Shown here: positions 22,561 to 34,751 of the stretch, piece after piece
Layout of the letters: every line of letters begins with the position of its first letter
Position numbering within the stretch: the stretch's first letter is position 1
Source of the DNA: Dichetophora obliterata
Lineage: Eukaryota; Arthropoda; Insecta; Diptera; Sciomyzidae
Direction: 5' to 3'
Assembly: GCA_963920525.1 (NCBI GenBank)
Contig: OY986438.1
Span: forward strand, 187,222,388-187,286,387
DNA: 64,000 nucleotides
Made by a program: the position numbers and the translations under genes
Notes under the pieces: model-generated
Seen by the model: only the letters and a program-made list of their open reading frames with translations
Database searches by the model: none
What the model was told of the DNA's origin: nothing

Positions 22561-24088
22561 TTATACCAGAGCGAAAATTGTGTTGTTTTGTTTTGATTTA
22601 TTTTTTACATTTCTTAGTGTACGTTATTTCCGTTATTTTACTCATTCCAAAGAGTTTACAGTGTTGCAAATCTTACTAAGACCTAAACTTTCGATTTAAA
22701 GATTTTTAAAATTTAGCTAAAAACTTACAAGAATATTGTTTGGTAGTAATACCTCAGCTTAAATTTATGATAATTTAGTTTTTAAAGTTCGAATAATTTT
22801 TTTAGTACGAACTCTTTAAGTCGACTTTGGTGCAGGTAATTTTGAGTATTTTCAATAAAACCGCAATAAGTTAAGTAGCCAAACTGATACTTTGTACCTT
22901 AAAATTTTCGTAAGAAAATTTTTTTTTTAAAACAACAAAGAAAAACAAAGAAAAAAAAAGACATCAAAGTTATATTTTTGTGTAGTTTAAAATGGGGAAA
23001 TGTAAACAAATTTTATTTTTTAAACTTTTTCATAAATGTAGTATTTAGAAAATTTCTACAAAAATCGTTATATTAGTACAAATATAGCTTAAATGAAAGG
23101 TATTAATGCTTAATTTGTAAATATGTATAACTTTTGTAATATCAATAAATACATTTGGAGTTATACGATCATAACTGAGGACATATTTTTAAAAACTTAA
23201 AAAAAAAAAAACGCAAAATCTCAAAAAAAAAATCTGCACCAACTTGGAAAAGTGTTATCTATCTAGAAACAATACTAAATCGAACTAGTGATGTCAGTAT
23301 CGCAGCGCAAACTTTTTCCCAAATTGTTCACTAGTGTAATCATACCTGCAAATTAAAATACAACCTTTGAATGGTTTTTCCATTATATTGGACAACCTGG
23401 CAAAAGGTAAGCACAACAGGTAAAAATCAAAGGAATGTTTTTTTAACTTTTAATTGATAGGAATATTGTTGCAAAAAAGTATTCCATGGTTTTTCTAGCC
23501 TAGCCATTAACTCTGAGATGCGGAAATTTCATTACAAAAAATACCCTTGAGGTAGTAAAAAAAAGTTGAAAATATTATACGGATGATTTACAAGCACGGC
23601 GGCTGGTTAGGACTAATTTAAACCGCTGTACTTGAGAGCTACAATATCAAATCTGAATAGATTGAATTTTGTCCCAACACACCACAAAGGTTTATTTTGT
23701 AGTGGTTCAAATTTTGTCCCATGGTACTGCAAAGAGTTAAAAGGGTTAAGACGTTTTCAAAAAAATCAAAGATTGTCTCAAAGATGTTGCGTCGCTACGG
23801 AGTCCCAAGGCACTTCCTCTGCGGCAGTGCAGTGCGTTTAAATTAGTTTTTAAAGTTTTTCTTTAATTTATTTGCACCGCCATTAAAAAAGCTTACCCTT
23901 ATTAAATAAAAAAACAGATTTAGACCTACATTACAAAATTAACATTTCAAAAATGTAAAATTGTACCTTCAAATTTGTTGCATTCTCCTTGAAACATGAA
24001 ACTGATGTTGCTCGACATTTTATTATCAAAAAATCTTACTGTCGATTTATCATTAAAATTTTTTAACATATCACAGAAATCGGTAACT
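22561..24088. other. No gene recognised
   Basis: AT-rich DNA. The 69-codon frame at 23632 and a small GC-richer patch near 23780-23840 show no domain. Confidence 0.4.
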
Positions 24089-24089
24089 C

Positions 24090-24271
24090 TAAGTTTGCGG
24101 CCAGAGTGAAAGCCGGATTCAGACTGGCAGGTAGACAGACGCAGACAAACTGTGCGAACAAACGATATAAAAGTCAGCTTGGCTTTATTTCTCTCCCGTT
24201 TCTTCGCAGGTACTACCTGCTCCTGTCTGCCTGCCTGTCTGAATCATCGTTCACTCTGGCCGCAACCTAAG
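24090..24271. mobile_element. Palindromic MITE, copy 1 (GGCCAGAGTGAA arms)
   Basis: The left arm TTTGCGGCCAGAGTGAA is followed by CAGACTGGCAGGTAGACAG. The right arm is its inverse, ending CACTCTGGCCGCAACCTAAG. The whole ~180 bp folds back on itself, and a second copy is at 62127-62302. It has no coding capacity. Confidence 0.75.
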
Positions 24272-25375
24272 AATCAGAATAATAAGCTTTCTAAAACATT
24301 ATTTGTACTCAACCAAGGTATCTTGATTTTATGTTTAAATACTCTTCCATAAAACTTTTCTCTCTACATTAGAAATTTGTATAAATATAGAAACAACGTA
24401 AAAATTTACTAGTAAAAACACTCCAATGCTAATCAAAAGCGGTTCCCTGCATTCATCAGGGGTCAACGTTTGTTATTCCCACAACGTGTTCGCTGCGTAT
24501 GTATATGTGAGCATTGCACTAGACCATACAATCCAAACCCTCCCCTCTTGGATTGCACTCTGCTGCACTTTATTACTCATTCATCACTATATATATATTT
24601 TTATGCTTGAATGCATTCGTTCGTTTATTTGTTTGTATTGCTTGCATTTAAATTGCATTGCATGGTACAACCGTTGTATTACAAATATATAAACAAACTA
24701 GCTATCAAAAACAACACAAAGTAATTTAGTAGTAAATTAAGAAATATAAATAAAGAAAGAAAGAAACAAGTAAACAAATGTCGATTTTAGTCAAGGAACG
24801 AGCCTCTGTAAACAGACTTCAGCACATTCATCCGTGCAGCACATGTTCCAAAAAGTATATAGTTTGCTCTGCATTACCAACACAAACGGTTATCTGTTTT
24901 TATAATTTTCAGTAGTAAAAGTTGTAAGAGATACATATGTATGTTGTCGCGTCTTTCACTGTTGCGGGTGAGAGTAGCGTTAACATATCCTTGGGAAAAA
25001 CATCATCGAGGCTTGACTTATGCTCAATTCTTTTACATACTTTTACTTAAAAACAAAATCAATGTATTACTAATATGAGTATCGATAAAACCGTACCTTA
25101 TTTTTTTGTTCATTAGATTCTTGTTCCCGGAACGAAGTTAGCTTCGATGAGGCACACTATTTCGTACACTATTTGGTGCCGATGGGACCACGGTTAATGG
25201 GCCCGGAGACTGCTTGAAATCGTAAGGAGCTGTGATTTAGAGTGGCTTTAAAATGTAGGAGGGGGAGGGGGGAATGAATGTTTGAAATGTTTTAGTTTCA
25301 ATGAAAAATTCTTACATTTGACCTCAAAACCTACGTCTAGTATTTTGATGACGATTGGAAAAGTGTAAGAAGTGC
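24272..25375. other. No gene recognised
   Basis: CA/TG-rich intron-like sequence with ATATATATAT at 24589-24598 and unique mixed-base DNA at 24800-25260. No splice-bounded exon could be supported. Confidence 0.35.
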
Positions 25376-25790
25376 CTAATTGATCACTTTTTAATGAAAA
25401 AAATCGCAAAAATCCAAATATGAAATAATTCCAATGAAGTCTAATGGATATTTTTCCTAATACTATAACTAATATAAACAGAAAAAAATGGAGCGATTAT
25501 GTTGAAGAACTAGCCGCTATGCAATTTTTAGCTAGAAGTGCAATTTTTCGAAAATATCCAGTTTTGGCATTTTTACAAAAAAAAAAAAAAAAAAAATCGC
25601 CAAAAATCTAAAAATGCAAAATTAAAACAAAAGCAGAAGCTATTTTATGCAAAAATTAAAAAAAAAATTTCTGAAGCGAAAGTTATGAATGTTCAAACTT
25701 GACTTTTTTTTTTAAATCCTTCAAAGTGTCCTTTTCTGGTTTATCGAACACAAAACAGAAAAATCATAAAAAATCGGAAAACATGTTTCT
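25376..25790. repeat. Dispersed repeat, copy 2 (partner at 10719-11200)
   Basis: Same word order as 10719-11200 (CGCAAAAATCCAAATA, CTAATATAAACAG, AAAAAATGGAGCG, TTTTTAGCTAGAAG, ATCGAACACAAAA). It includes an A-run at 25579-25598. Confidence 0.6.
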
Positions 25791-25859
25791 CATTCGGAAT
25801 CTCTTTAATACTTTTTTAGTATTAGGTTAGGCTAGGACTTATCCTAGGACTTACCCATC

Positions 25860-26108
25860 TTAATGGCGGCAGGTCTTAAGACCAGCCCACTTAGACCATA
25901 TTATTGGTCCGTTGTAAACCACCGAATGGAAGAAGGGAGCAATCAAGTAAAACTTTTGCGTAGGATGTTCTTAAGGGTACCTTTCTTAAGGGTACCTTTC
26001 TTAAGGTCTTAAGACCAGCCCACTGAGACCATATTATTGGTCCTGTGTGATAACACAGAATGGAAAAAGTGAGTAATCAACTGAAAATTTTGCATAGGAT
26101 GTTCTTAA
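25860..26108 (+). repeat. Tandem duplication, ~133-bp unit
   Basis: GGTCTTAAGACCAGCCCACT and GACCATATTATTGGTCC, followed by GAATGGAA, AAGT and GGATGTTCTTAAGGGTACC, occur at 25872-25990 and again at 26005-26120, with an extra CTTAAGGGTACCTTT between them. The second copy's CTTAAGGGTACC is the left edge of the next element, so that insertion may have used or created this site. Confidence 0.7.
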
Positions 26109-26787
26109 GGGTACCTTTCTGTAATATAAGCGATTCTGAAGGCGTTTTTTGAATGAATACTACAAAAATGGTCAGACATATTGACATAAAGTTTTTTTAT
26201 TGATTTCTACAATTATTAAAGTTTCGTTTTTGTGACGTCATTTGCGTGTACGTGACGTTTTCATGAAGAGATGCGAGAAGAGTAGGACCATTTTGCTTCC
26301 AGAATAACATGATCTGTAATCATCTATAAAAAAATCTATATACATTTGTAAGGTAAACACTAACGCCGTGGTAGTGACATCGAGTTTTTGTGAAAATTGT
26401 TTTTTTGTTAGAAAATTGATTTTAAAAAATTGAAATTTGATAAAGTTGATTGTTTAAAAAATGGTTTTAAATTTGAGTACATAACGAACTGTAAATTTAT
26501 TCTCAGGCTCATTTTTTAAAAAAGGGCGAAGTCACTACCTTGGCGTAAGTGTATTTTACAAATATATATTTTCTTTTTACAGATGATTACACATCATGTT
26601 ATTCTGGAAGCAAATCTTCTCGCATCGGTTCGTGATAACGTCACGTACACGCAAATGACGTCACAAAAAATGTTTATGTACTGTAATAATTGTTGAATTC
26701 AATAAAAAAAAAAACATATCAATATCTCTGACCATTTTTTTGTAGTATTCTTTAGCTGAGAATCGCTTATATTACATAAATATACCC
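26109..26787. mobile_element. Long-TIR foldback element flanked by TTAA
   Basis: Arms of about 260 bp at each end are inverted copies: GTAATATAAGCGATTCT on the left and its inverse on the right, then TGACGTCATTTGCGTGTACG, GCTTCCAGAATAACATGAT and more. The spacer is about 140 bp. TTAA occurs outside each end (26105-26108 and 26788-26791). Both arms carry TGACGTCA, the palindromic CREB/ATF consensus. The element is non-coding. Confidence 0.85.
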
Positions 26788-26989
26788 TTAATGCGGCAGA
26801 AGCTGTGGAAACATGTGATATTATATCTGAAGCAAGTGTTATGCCTTGACCTCAGTCAAATTAAGTTACTAAGCGTTCCTATCCACAAATTTTTTTTTAC
26901 CACCACTAACTACAACACTTCGTTGTAAATTGATGTGTTTTACAGTTCTTTTGATTAGAAATAAGGAAAGAAAGGTTAACGCGTAGGAC

Positions 26990-27066
26990 ATGGCCTGGCC
27001 AGTATTAGAACTCGGGACCCCTGAGCGACAGTCAAGCTCAGCTACCCCTAGACTATAGAGGTCGCC
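26990..27066 (-). mobile_element. tRNA-like sequence (SINE head candidate)
   Basis: On the minus strand the sequence reads GGCGACCTCTATAGTCTAGG, then GGTAGCTGAGC and GGGGTCCCGAGTTCTAATAC. An A-box-like TAGTCTAGGGGTAGC and a B-box-like CGAGTTCTAATAC sit in tRNA-like spacing. No full cloverleaf could be drawn by eye, so a functional tRNA is not claimed. Confidence 0.4.
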
Positions 27067-27119
27067 TTATCTGAATACATATGTAATTCTGATACATATG
27101 ATCTTTTGTACGATCCTTT

Positions 27120-28690
27120 GTTTTTATATTACTTCGTATTTGAAAAGTTAATTTTAATTCAAATTCAGAATTCTATTTGAAATACTAAATAGATCAATAG
27201 AAATTCGGGAAAGATCAATTAAAATTCCAAAAACATTATTTTAAATTCAGGAAAGATCAATTGAAATACAGAACATCAATTGAAATTAGGAATTTCCGTT
27301 TGAAATTAAAAATGTATCAATTAAAATTTAAAAAATATCTATTGAAATTCAGAAGAAATCAATTGAAACAGAATAGGTCAATTGAAATTCAGAAAAAAAT
27401 CAATTAATATATAAAGGTTTAAATCTACCATAGCCATAACCAAAATCATAACCATAACCCTAACCACAACCATAACCGTAACCACAACCATAAAAGTAAC
27501 CATAACCACAACCATAACCGCAACCATAACCGTAACCATAACTATAACTATAACTATAACTAACTATAACTACCTATAACTATAACCATAATTAAAATCA
27601 TAATCATAGCCATAACCATAACCATAACCATACCTATAACTATAACTACAACTACAACTATAACTATAACTATAACTTTAACTATAACTATAATTATAAC
27701 TATAACTATAACTAACTATAACTATAACTATAACAATAACTATAACTATAACTATAACTATAACTATAACTAATTATAACTATAACTATAACTAACTATA
27801 ACTACCTATAACTATAACCATAATTAAAATCATAATCATAGCCATAACCATGACCATATTCAAAATCATAACCATAACTATAATTATAACTATAACTATA
27901 ACCGTAACCGTAACCATAACCATGACCATAATCAAAATCATAAGCATAACTATAATTATAACTATAACCATAAACATTTCCATTATCATTATACTTATCA
28001 TAATCATTATCTCAAATCATTAAATTATATGGTGAATTTATTTTTTCAAAAATGTATTTCTTTTTCTGAAGTACAATTGATCTTTTCTGAATTTGAATTG
28101 ATCTATTCGGAACTTCCAACATAATTTTTGAATTTTAATTAATCTTCTCTGAATTTAAAATAAAATTTTCTGAATTGCAATGCATGTACTTGCATGTATT
28201 CTGAATTTCAAATGGAATTTATGCATTCAGTTTACCTTTTCTGAATTTCGATTGATCTTTTCTGACTTTTAATTGATCTATTTTTAATTTCGAATAGAGT
28301 TCTGAATTTAAATTTGTATATTTTGAATTTAAAATAAAAGTTCTTAATTTTAATTTATCTTTTCTGAATTTTAATCGATCTTTTCTAAATATCTACTGAT
28401 CTTTTCGCATGTGGTCTGCTCTCAATTTCAAATGGGATTTCAACCAACCAATCTTTTCAAATTTCAACACATCTATTTCGTATTTCAAATGAAATTCTGA
28501 ATTTAAATTGATCTCCGAATTTAAATAATATATCTATTCTGATTGATCTTTTCTGTTTTTTTATTAGAATTTCCGAATTTCAATTAATTTGGGCTGAATT
28601 TAAAATGTAAGTTCTGAATTTCAATTCATCTATTCTGAATTTTAAATTGAATTTTAAATTGAGTTCCTGAATTTCAATTGATCTTTTGTG
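27120..28690. repeat. Inverted word-array with hexamer core
   Basis: Left of the core (27160-27410) the repeated words are GAAATTCAG and AAAGATCAATT. Right of it (28040-28690) they appear inverted as TTTTCTGAATTTCAATTGATC. The block is therefore a large, very degenerate palindrome built from ~20-bp words, with a hexamer array in the centre. Terminal repeats and a target duplication were not found, so a mobile origin is inference. Confidence 0.6.
27426..28015. repeat. Degenerate (TATAAC)n / (CATAAC)n array
   Basis: Imperfect ACTATA, ACCATA and ACAATA hexamers over about 590 bp, the same hexamer family (opposite strand) as the pure array at 3881-5474 but much more diverged. The 71-codon Met/Ile/Val frame on the minus strand at 27792-28007 is repeat translation. 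Confidence 0.9.
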
Positions 28691-30536
28691 AGTTAAAATT
28701 TGAAATGGTGCTGTATACATTTTCCTATTATCTTAATTATCTATAAGGCTTAAATAAAGAGCAAGTCTTAAATGCTAACAGAGTCACTTTTCTGAAACAA
28801 TAAGATTGAAGATTGAGAGAGAAGAAAAAAAGGGCGCTATAGTTCGTGAAGAAAGCCCTTAAAAAAAGTGATATTAACATGAAAAATAAAACTGTTAAAA
28901 AATGCAGATCATGAGTTTTTACGTTATCGTGTTTGCAATTGTAATATGGTTATAATTTTTTTAAACAAGCCCACTTCTTGGAGTTAAAAAAACTACATGG
29001 TCAGGCTATTTTTTCTCTTACTCTCTCTCTCTCTCTCTCTCTCTCCACATCTCCCGTTCTCCATCTCTCAGTCTGAGTTTTTATTTATTTCTCACACTTT
29101 TTTGAGCATGCGGCGGCACGTAGACCAATCGACTACAAAATCGCTCGATTATCTACTAGTAATAGACTAGCAGTCAACGTGAACGTGAATGCGGCGCATC
29201 CGACAAATATCGATATCGCAACAAAACTTACGCGACTACGTGTCACGTAAAAAAGAAGAAAAGAAAAAATTGAAAATGTTTAAAATATCGTAAAATAACA
29301 AATGCAAAATAATCTCACCGAAGTAATTTATTTCCTATAATATTTTTTGTGAGTTGCTGCATTGAATTTAATTAATTTTCTTGCAAAAACAAAAAAACCA
29401 CAACATTATGCCACGACTTGACGTGACATTACGTTAACGTTGCGGCGTCCATATATAAATAAATTTCAAGAACGTGATCATGCTCTATAAAAGCAAAACA
29501 AAAACGAAAAAAAAACAAAAAATATCAATAAAGTGCGATCGGTTTTACTATTTGTCATGGTTTCTTCAAAATACTACAAAACAAATATTTAAAAGTAATT
29601 AAAAAAAAAAAACCAAAACGTACGCTTTTGCTACGTAACAAGTTTTTCATTGTGCTTTCGTGACAAAATTGCGTTGATATGAGTATTTTTAAGGATTTTA
29701 AATACATGCAGTTTATTTGCTGCGTTTATCTTTTAGCTTGTTTTATTTAACCGCAACAATTTTCATTAACAGAGTAGTAAAATGTTGTATTTTGTTTTTG
29801 CTTGTGAGTTACTCATATTTGTTATTGTTGTGTACATGTAGCTTTTTAAACATCTGTTTTGTGAAAATTCATGTTTTGCTATGCAATGAAATAGCCGTGA
29901 GTGCCGGTAGTTTTTGTTTGGTTTTATGTTTTTATGACGTAGACATGGCCATAGATAACTCGTATTTATAATTGATGTACAAAAAATTGGTAAAAAAATT
30001 TACACAAAAGGAAATTAAATTCACAATATTAATACATTACTCAATTACTTTGTAGGATGACATGTAGATGGCGCCACTGTTGTTATTATTATTAAAAGTG
30101 AATTCTAAAGAATAGTTAGAGTGAGTTTTTTAATTATAGACGTCATTTTCTACATACTTTATAAAATGTTCTAAGTTGAGCTGACAATACCGTAAGCAAT
30201 ATATTTTTAAAGTTTAAGAGTGGTCAAATAATCACTACTGATCCGCTAAGTGTTAAAGAAATCATATTTCTAATTAATTTTTTCTAGGCAACCGACAAAA
30301 ATTGAATTCACATCGATTTATTAAAGTAATAAAAGTGAATTTAAATTATTTCCGTTTGTTAATGAAACATGATTCAAACATATGTTGACTTAAAGTGATT
30401 AATTAAAAAAATTACAAGTTATAAATAAAAAAGATTTATAAATAAAACAGTAAACGCTTGGGAATGCAAGATCGCGCAATTCATGTAAGTTTTTAACGAT
30501 AAATTATTGTGTTTCAAGTATTTCATTTCAACAATA
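28691..30536. other. No gene; CT microsatellite and TATA-like motif
   Basis: A (CT) run spans about 29019-29045. Some 440 bp downstream TATAAAAG lies at 29486-29493 in unique DNA with several CG words (29109-29240, 29400-29450). GAGA-type repeats plus a consensus TATA box can mark a fly promoter, but no initiator or open frame follows at the right distance. Listed as a weak regulatory candidate only. Confidence 0.25.
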
Positions 30537-31207
30537 GCCTCGGTTTTTTTCGGATCGGGCATGAAAAGTTATGAAACAAAAAAAGGGGCGATAGGGGTGC
30601 ACTTTACCCTATCACATCTTCAATTTTCTGAATTTTTTGTTTATTAATTTTTTTAAAACATTTTTGTATTTAAGCGTGCACAGCTAGAGCAAAATTGATG
30701 TCAGAAATTAAATTCTCGTACCCTATTCAACCTAAAACTGGTCTCACATTTATACGTTTTTATACAAAAATGTATCGTAAAAAATTCACATAATTCAAAG
30801 TATAATATTTTTTAGAATTCGTGTCATTCATTAATATTTTTGATATTGATAATCTGAATTTATTTGAAATCTTTTTGATTTTAAAAATACATACGCATCA
30901 ACGTTAAGTTTATACCTTGAATTTTGTGAATTTTTTCTTTAGAAATTTTTTACGATAAATTTTTGTATAAAAACGTACAAACGTACAAATGGTTTTAGGT
31001 TGAATCGGGTATGACGATTTCATTTCTGTCATCAGTTTTGTTCTAGCTGGACACGTTTATATACAAAAATTCACAAAATTGAAGATGTGATAGCGTAATT
31101 TGCACCCCTATCGCCCTTTTTTTTAAAATAACTTTTCAAGACGGATCCGAAAATCGCCGAGGCAACATCAATTTTTTTAACTCCATATAAATCGACCCAG
31201 CCTAATG
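30537..31207. mobile_element. Long inverted-repeat (foldback) element
   Basis: GGGGCGATAGGGGTGCA, ATCACATCTTCAATTTT, GTCAGAAAT, CAACCTAAAAC and ACGTTTTTATACAAAAAT on the left arm (30537-30800) recur inverted on the right arm (about 30940-31165). The outer right end continues to an inverted TTAGGCTGGGTCGATTT at 31186-31203. That end sequence is found again at 62637-62654, and the inner word TTTTTGTATAAAAACGTA recurs at 63845-63862. The left arm lacks the outermost ~40 bp. Confidence 0.8.
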
Positions 31208-34003
31208 AGTACAGGGCAATATTGGCTCTCTCGAGCAGATTGAGCTTCCAGTTTAGTTTCCTATCCAGTTGGTTGGTTGGTTTAGATGGTGATTCTACAT
31301 GCAAGTAGGATCCAAGTAGCTCTAGTGAGCCGTTTTGATACCATAACCTCGTGTTTCTGTTGGTTGACTGGGTAGCTAGGTTATAACCATCCGGTGCGAT
31401 TGATGAACGTTAGGAGATTGTTGATTTTTGTTGTTAAGAGTTCCTCTAGGCTGCTGAGGAAAGGCCTGCCAAGCGTTGTTAGTCTGGACCTGGCCAGGGC
31501 CGGGCAGGTGCACAGAAAGTGTGTTAGTGTTTCTTTTTTATTTGGGTCATCGCAGCTGCGACAGTGGGTGTTGAAAGGTAGTCCAATTCTCTCGGCATGA
31601 ACTCCGATGCACCAGTGACCCCTAATAATAGCCGTTAATCTGGCTATGTCGTTCCGGGGCTTTGAGAGCATCTGTTGAGTTCTGCCTATGTTGTAAAGGG
31701 GCCATATTTTTCTTGATGTGTTGCAGGTTGGTAGTTCTCTCCATCTACGACCGGCTAAGGTTAAGTAGTAAGAACGAATTCCTCCCTTGACTGTGTTCAG
31801 TAGAACTTCGACTGGTTCCGCTCTGGAAACGTCAAGGGAAGAACCCCGCCTAGCCAATTCATCAGCCTTTTCATTACCATAAATGTTCATATGGCCGAGA
31901 ACCCAGATTATGGTAATGCTAAGTTGGTGACTTAGCCGGGCCAGTTTATCCTTACACTGCCTTACCAGTTTGGAGTTGGTACTGATCGCAGCTAAAGATT
32001 TAACGGCAGCTTTGCTATCCGTCAGAATAGCTGCGTTAAGGTGGTTGGTGTTAGCTCTCCTTAGGGTGCGACAAGCTTCTCTTATCGCAAAAAGCTCGGC
32101 CTGAAAGACGCTGGCTGAGTTTGGTAGACGAAAAGAGTCCGCCACCCCCAGTTTCTCAGAGTATATGCCCGCTCCCACTCCGCACTCCATCTTGGAGCCA
32201 TCCGTGTAAAAAGACACATCGAAGGCTAGATCAATTACCCCATTGCGCCATTCCACCCTGGTGGGAAACTTGGTTGTAAAGGATTTCGTGAAGTCGAGTT
32301 TGGGAGTGTCGTAGTCCGTTTTTCCAGGAATCAGTTCCCGAGGTAGCGGATTAAGAATGTTGCTGTGTCCATATGGTCTATTTCGCCAGTTGTACGACTC
32401 TCTGAGTCTGACTGCACTGTTTGTTGCAGTAAGCTTAATGTGTAAATCTATGGGGAGTAAATGTGTCAGGACATTAAGTGCATCAGTGGGGCATGAGCGG
32501 ATACCCCCTGTGATACCTATGCATGCGGATCGCTGGATCCGGGCTAGTTTTGTTGTGTTGTATGCTTTATTCAGTGCAGGCCACCATACTAGTGCACTAT
32601 ACGCCAAGATAGGTCGCACTACTGCTGTGTATAGCTCTATCCAGTATGAGGCCCAGGTATTTTGCTTGATCTGAAAAGCTAAGTCTTGTGCTTCCCAGTT
32701 TAGGAGGACTAATAAGAGGTAAGTTGTGCCTTCTGGAGCAGTTCATTTACTACTAGATTCTAGAGTAGAAGCGAGAGAACAACTCCCTTAGAGATTCCCC
32801 TTGATACAGATCTAAGTGTGGCTGCCGTTTCCGAAATTAGCACTTATAATCCTGCCTACCAAAATTTGATTTATCAGTGCTGTAAGTACGGCATCACCCC
32901 ACGCTCTATGGAGTAGAGAGCTGTTTCCACGGATTTGCCTTTGGTGCAAGCATGTTGTGTTATTGACAATGTCTTCTTTTCTATCTTGAATCTCAAATTA
33001 ACGTCGATTAATCTCTCGACGATTTTTAGAAGATAAGATGAGAGACTAATTGGTCGAAGGGTTTTTGGGTTTACATATGAGCTTTTGCCTGCCTTAGGTA
33101 TAAAGATAACCTTCACATTACGCCAACGTTACGTTTGGGAATGTGATTTAGGCCAATGCAACTTTGGTTGATCAGCAAAATCCGCTCCTTAATGATAACA
33201 TACGACTTTTGAATTTCCATGAGAGTTATACTATTTGGTCCTGGTGACTTAAATGATTTGAAGCTACTGAGTGCCCATTCAAGCTTTGTTGGTGTGATTA
33301 TTTCCAGGGACTCGTTCACAGATGGTAAGTGATCTTCCTGAATTGGAGCTTCCTCTGAAGATCCCAGAAAGTGGGTTTCTACCAAAACATTAAGAGATTC
33401 CACACTATTGGTGGTCCAAGTACCGTCTTCATTTTTCGTGAAGCTTGGATTGGAGGGCACGCTAGCTACAATTTTCCAAAGCCTTGAGGCCTCTGTGGCT
33501 TGTGTTACTTTTTCACAAAAGATTCTCCAGGTTTGTCTTTGTGCTTTTTTTCAATTCATTCTTGTATTCTTTTGAAACCCCTTTAAAGTTCGTCCACGTT
33601 TCTGTGGATCTAGTGGCCTTTGCCTTATTGAAGAGTTTTCTGGACTTATTTCGAAGCTTCTCGATTCTTCCGTTCTTCCCCTTTGGTTATTTAGCGGACA
33701 CGCGTTATCGAGAGCTTTATTAATGGAATTTGTGAGACTATCAACTAGGTCTTCTAGCGGTTAAAGGGAAGGATAACTGGATGGTCCGGTTGAGAGATCT
33801 ATTTTTAGCGTGTTTAAATAAATATCCGAGTTAACTTGTTTGAAATTGCGAAAACTGCTCGGTTTCGTAGCAAAATCGTCAACATCAAAGAGAATATATG
33901 GGCATTTCCATCGTAACTCTTTCAGAACTTTTGTGATGAAATTAAATTCGGTTTTTTTACAAAGCACAAGTTCAACTTTTGATAAAAATTTATCTTTTGG
34001 CAT
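31208..34003 (-). pseudogene. LOA-like LINE retrotransposon, decayed ORF2 and 3' end
   Basis: Non-LTR element encoding endonuclease-reverse transcriptase-RNase H for target-primed copying. Read 34003 to 31381, it shows the linker (WRIFCEKVTQATEASRLWKI), the early RT motif (KVIFIPKAGKSS, LRPISLSSYLLKIVERLID, ACTKGKSVETAL), then a 412-codon open frame. That frame has the RT thumb (RPILAYSALVWW), RNase H with its acidic and His-bearing motifs (FYTDGSKMECGVGAGIYS, QAELFAIREA, ILTDSKAAVKSL, VLGHMNIYGNEKADELARRG) and a CCHC-like C terminus (CRSC...THFLCTC). RT plus RNase H plus this tail fits the LOA/R1/I group. Frameshifts, stops, and loss of the catalytic YADD region between about 32640 and 32870 make it dead. 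The 5' part is missing. Confidence 0.88.
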
Positions 34004-34137
34004 GCATTTTAAATTCGTACTATTGCAAAAAACGAATTGAGTCTTGGTATGATTTTAAGTCTTGCTACCAACTTCTAATGAAAAAATCCTTTTATCAGAA
34101 ATATGAACTTGCATACCATTGAACAAGTAAATAAAGC

Positions 34138-34751
34138 CAGGGACCGAAAATAACTGTTATTTTTAAATTTTCTGATGAAAAAAGCATAACGAAAAAGTTG
34201 CTGGTGTACTTTTTTAAATATACCATTATGAATATTTTGCGAATATTAAACGCATTTTAAATTTTTGGCTGTTACCATAAAAGTTAAAATTAACTGTTAT
34301 TCTTTGCCTTTTATTTTTTCGGGCAAAAATAACTGTTACTTTTGACTTTTTTAAGGTAAAAAATAACAGTTATTTTGTGCCTTTTATTTTTCGGTCAAAA
34401 ATATCTGGCAATTTGTATATTTTCAAAGGCTGCTTGACCTTGACCGTAAAGGTTAAGTTTTAAAGCTCAAAATGTGCGCGCTGATGTGACGGAAAAAATT
34501 GCATTAAATTTTTTTTGTTTGTCAAGCGGCCTTTAAAAAATTCAAATTGTTTGATATTTTTGACCGAAAAAAAGGTACAAAATAACTGTTACTTTTGATT
34601 TATAAAATAAAAGTTAAAAGTAACCATTATGCTTTTCCCAAAAAACAAGAGGCATAAAATAGCTAGTATTTTTGTCGGGAATAATAAAAGTTAAATGACA
34701 ACTGTTAATATCTGATTTTTTTTATTAAAACTATAACCGGTACGGTACCTG
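34138..34751. mobile_element. hAT-type MITE candidate
   Basis: It starts CAGGGACCGAAAATAAC and ends with the inverse of CAGGTACCG at 34751. The flanking octamers AATAAAGC (34130-34137) and ATCAAAGC (34752-34759) agree at 6 of 8 bases. The interior is filled with AAATAACTGTTA words in both orientations. Confidence 0.5.

Noticed and set aside
26990..27066. Functional tRNA gene on the minus strand
   Set aside because: A/B-box-like words are present, but a paired acceptor stem and full cloverleaf could not be drawn. A SINE head is the safer call.
27792..28007. 71-codon Met/Ile/Val frame (membrane-like)
   Set aside because: Translation of the degenerate hexamer array.
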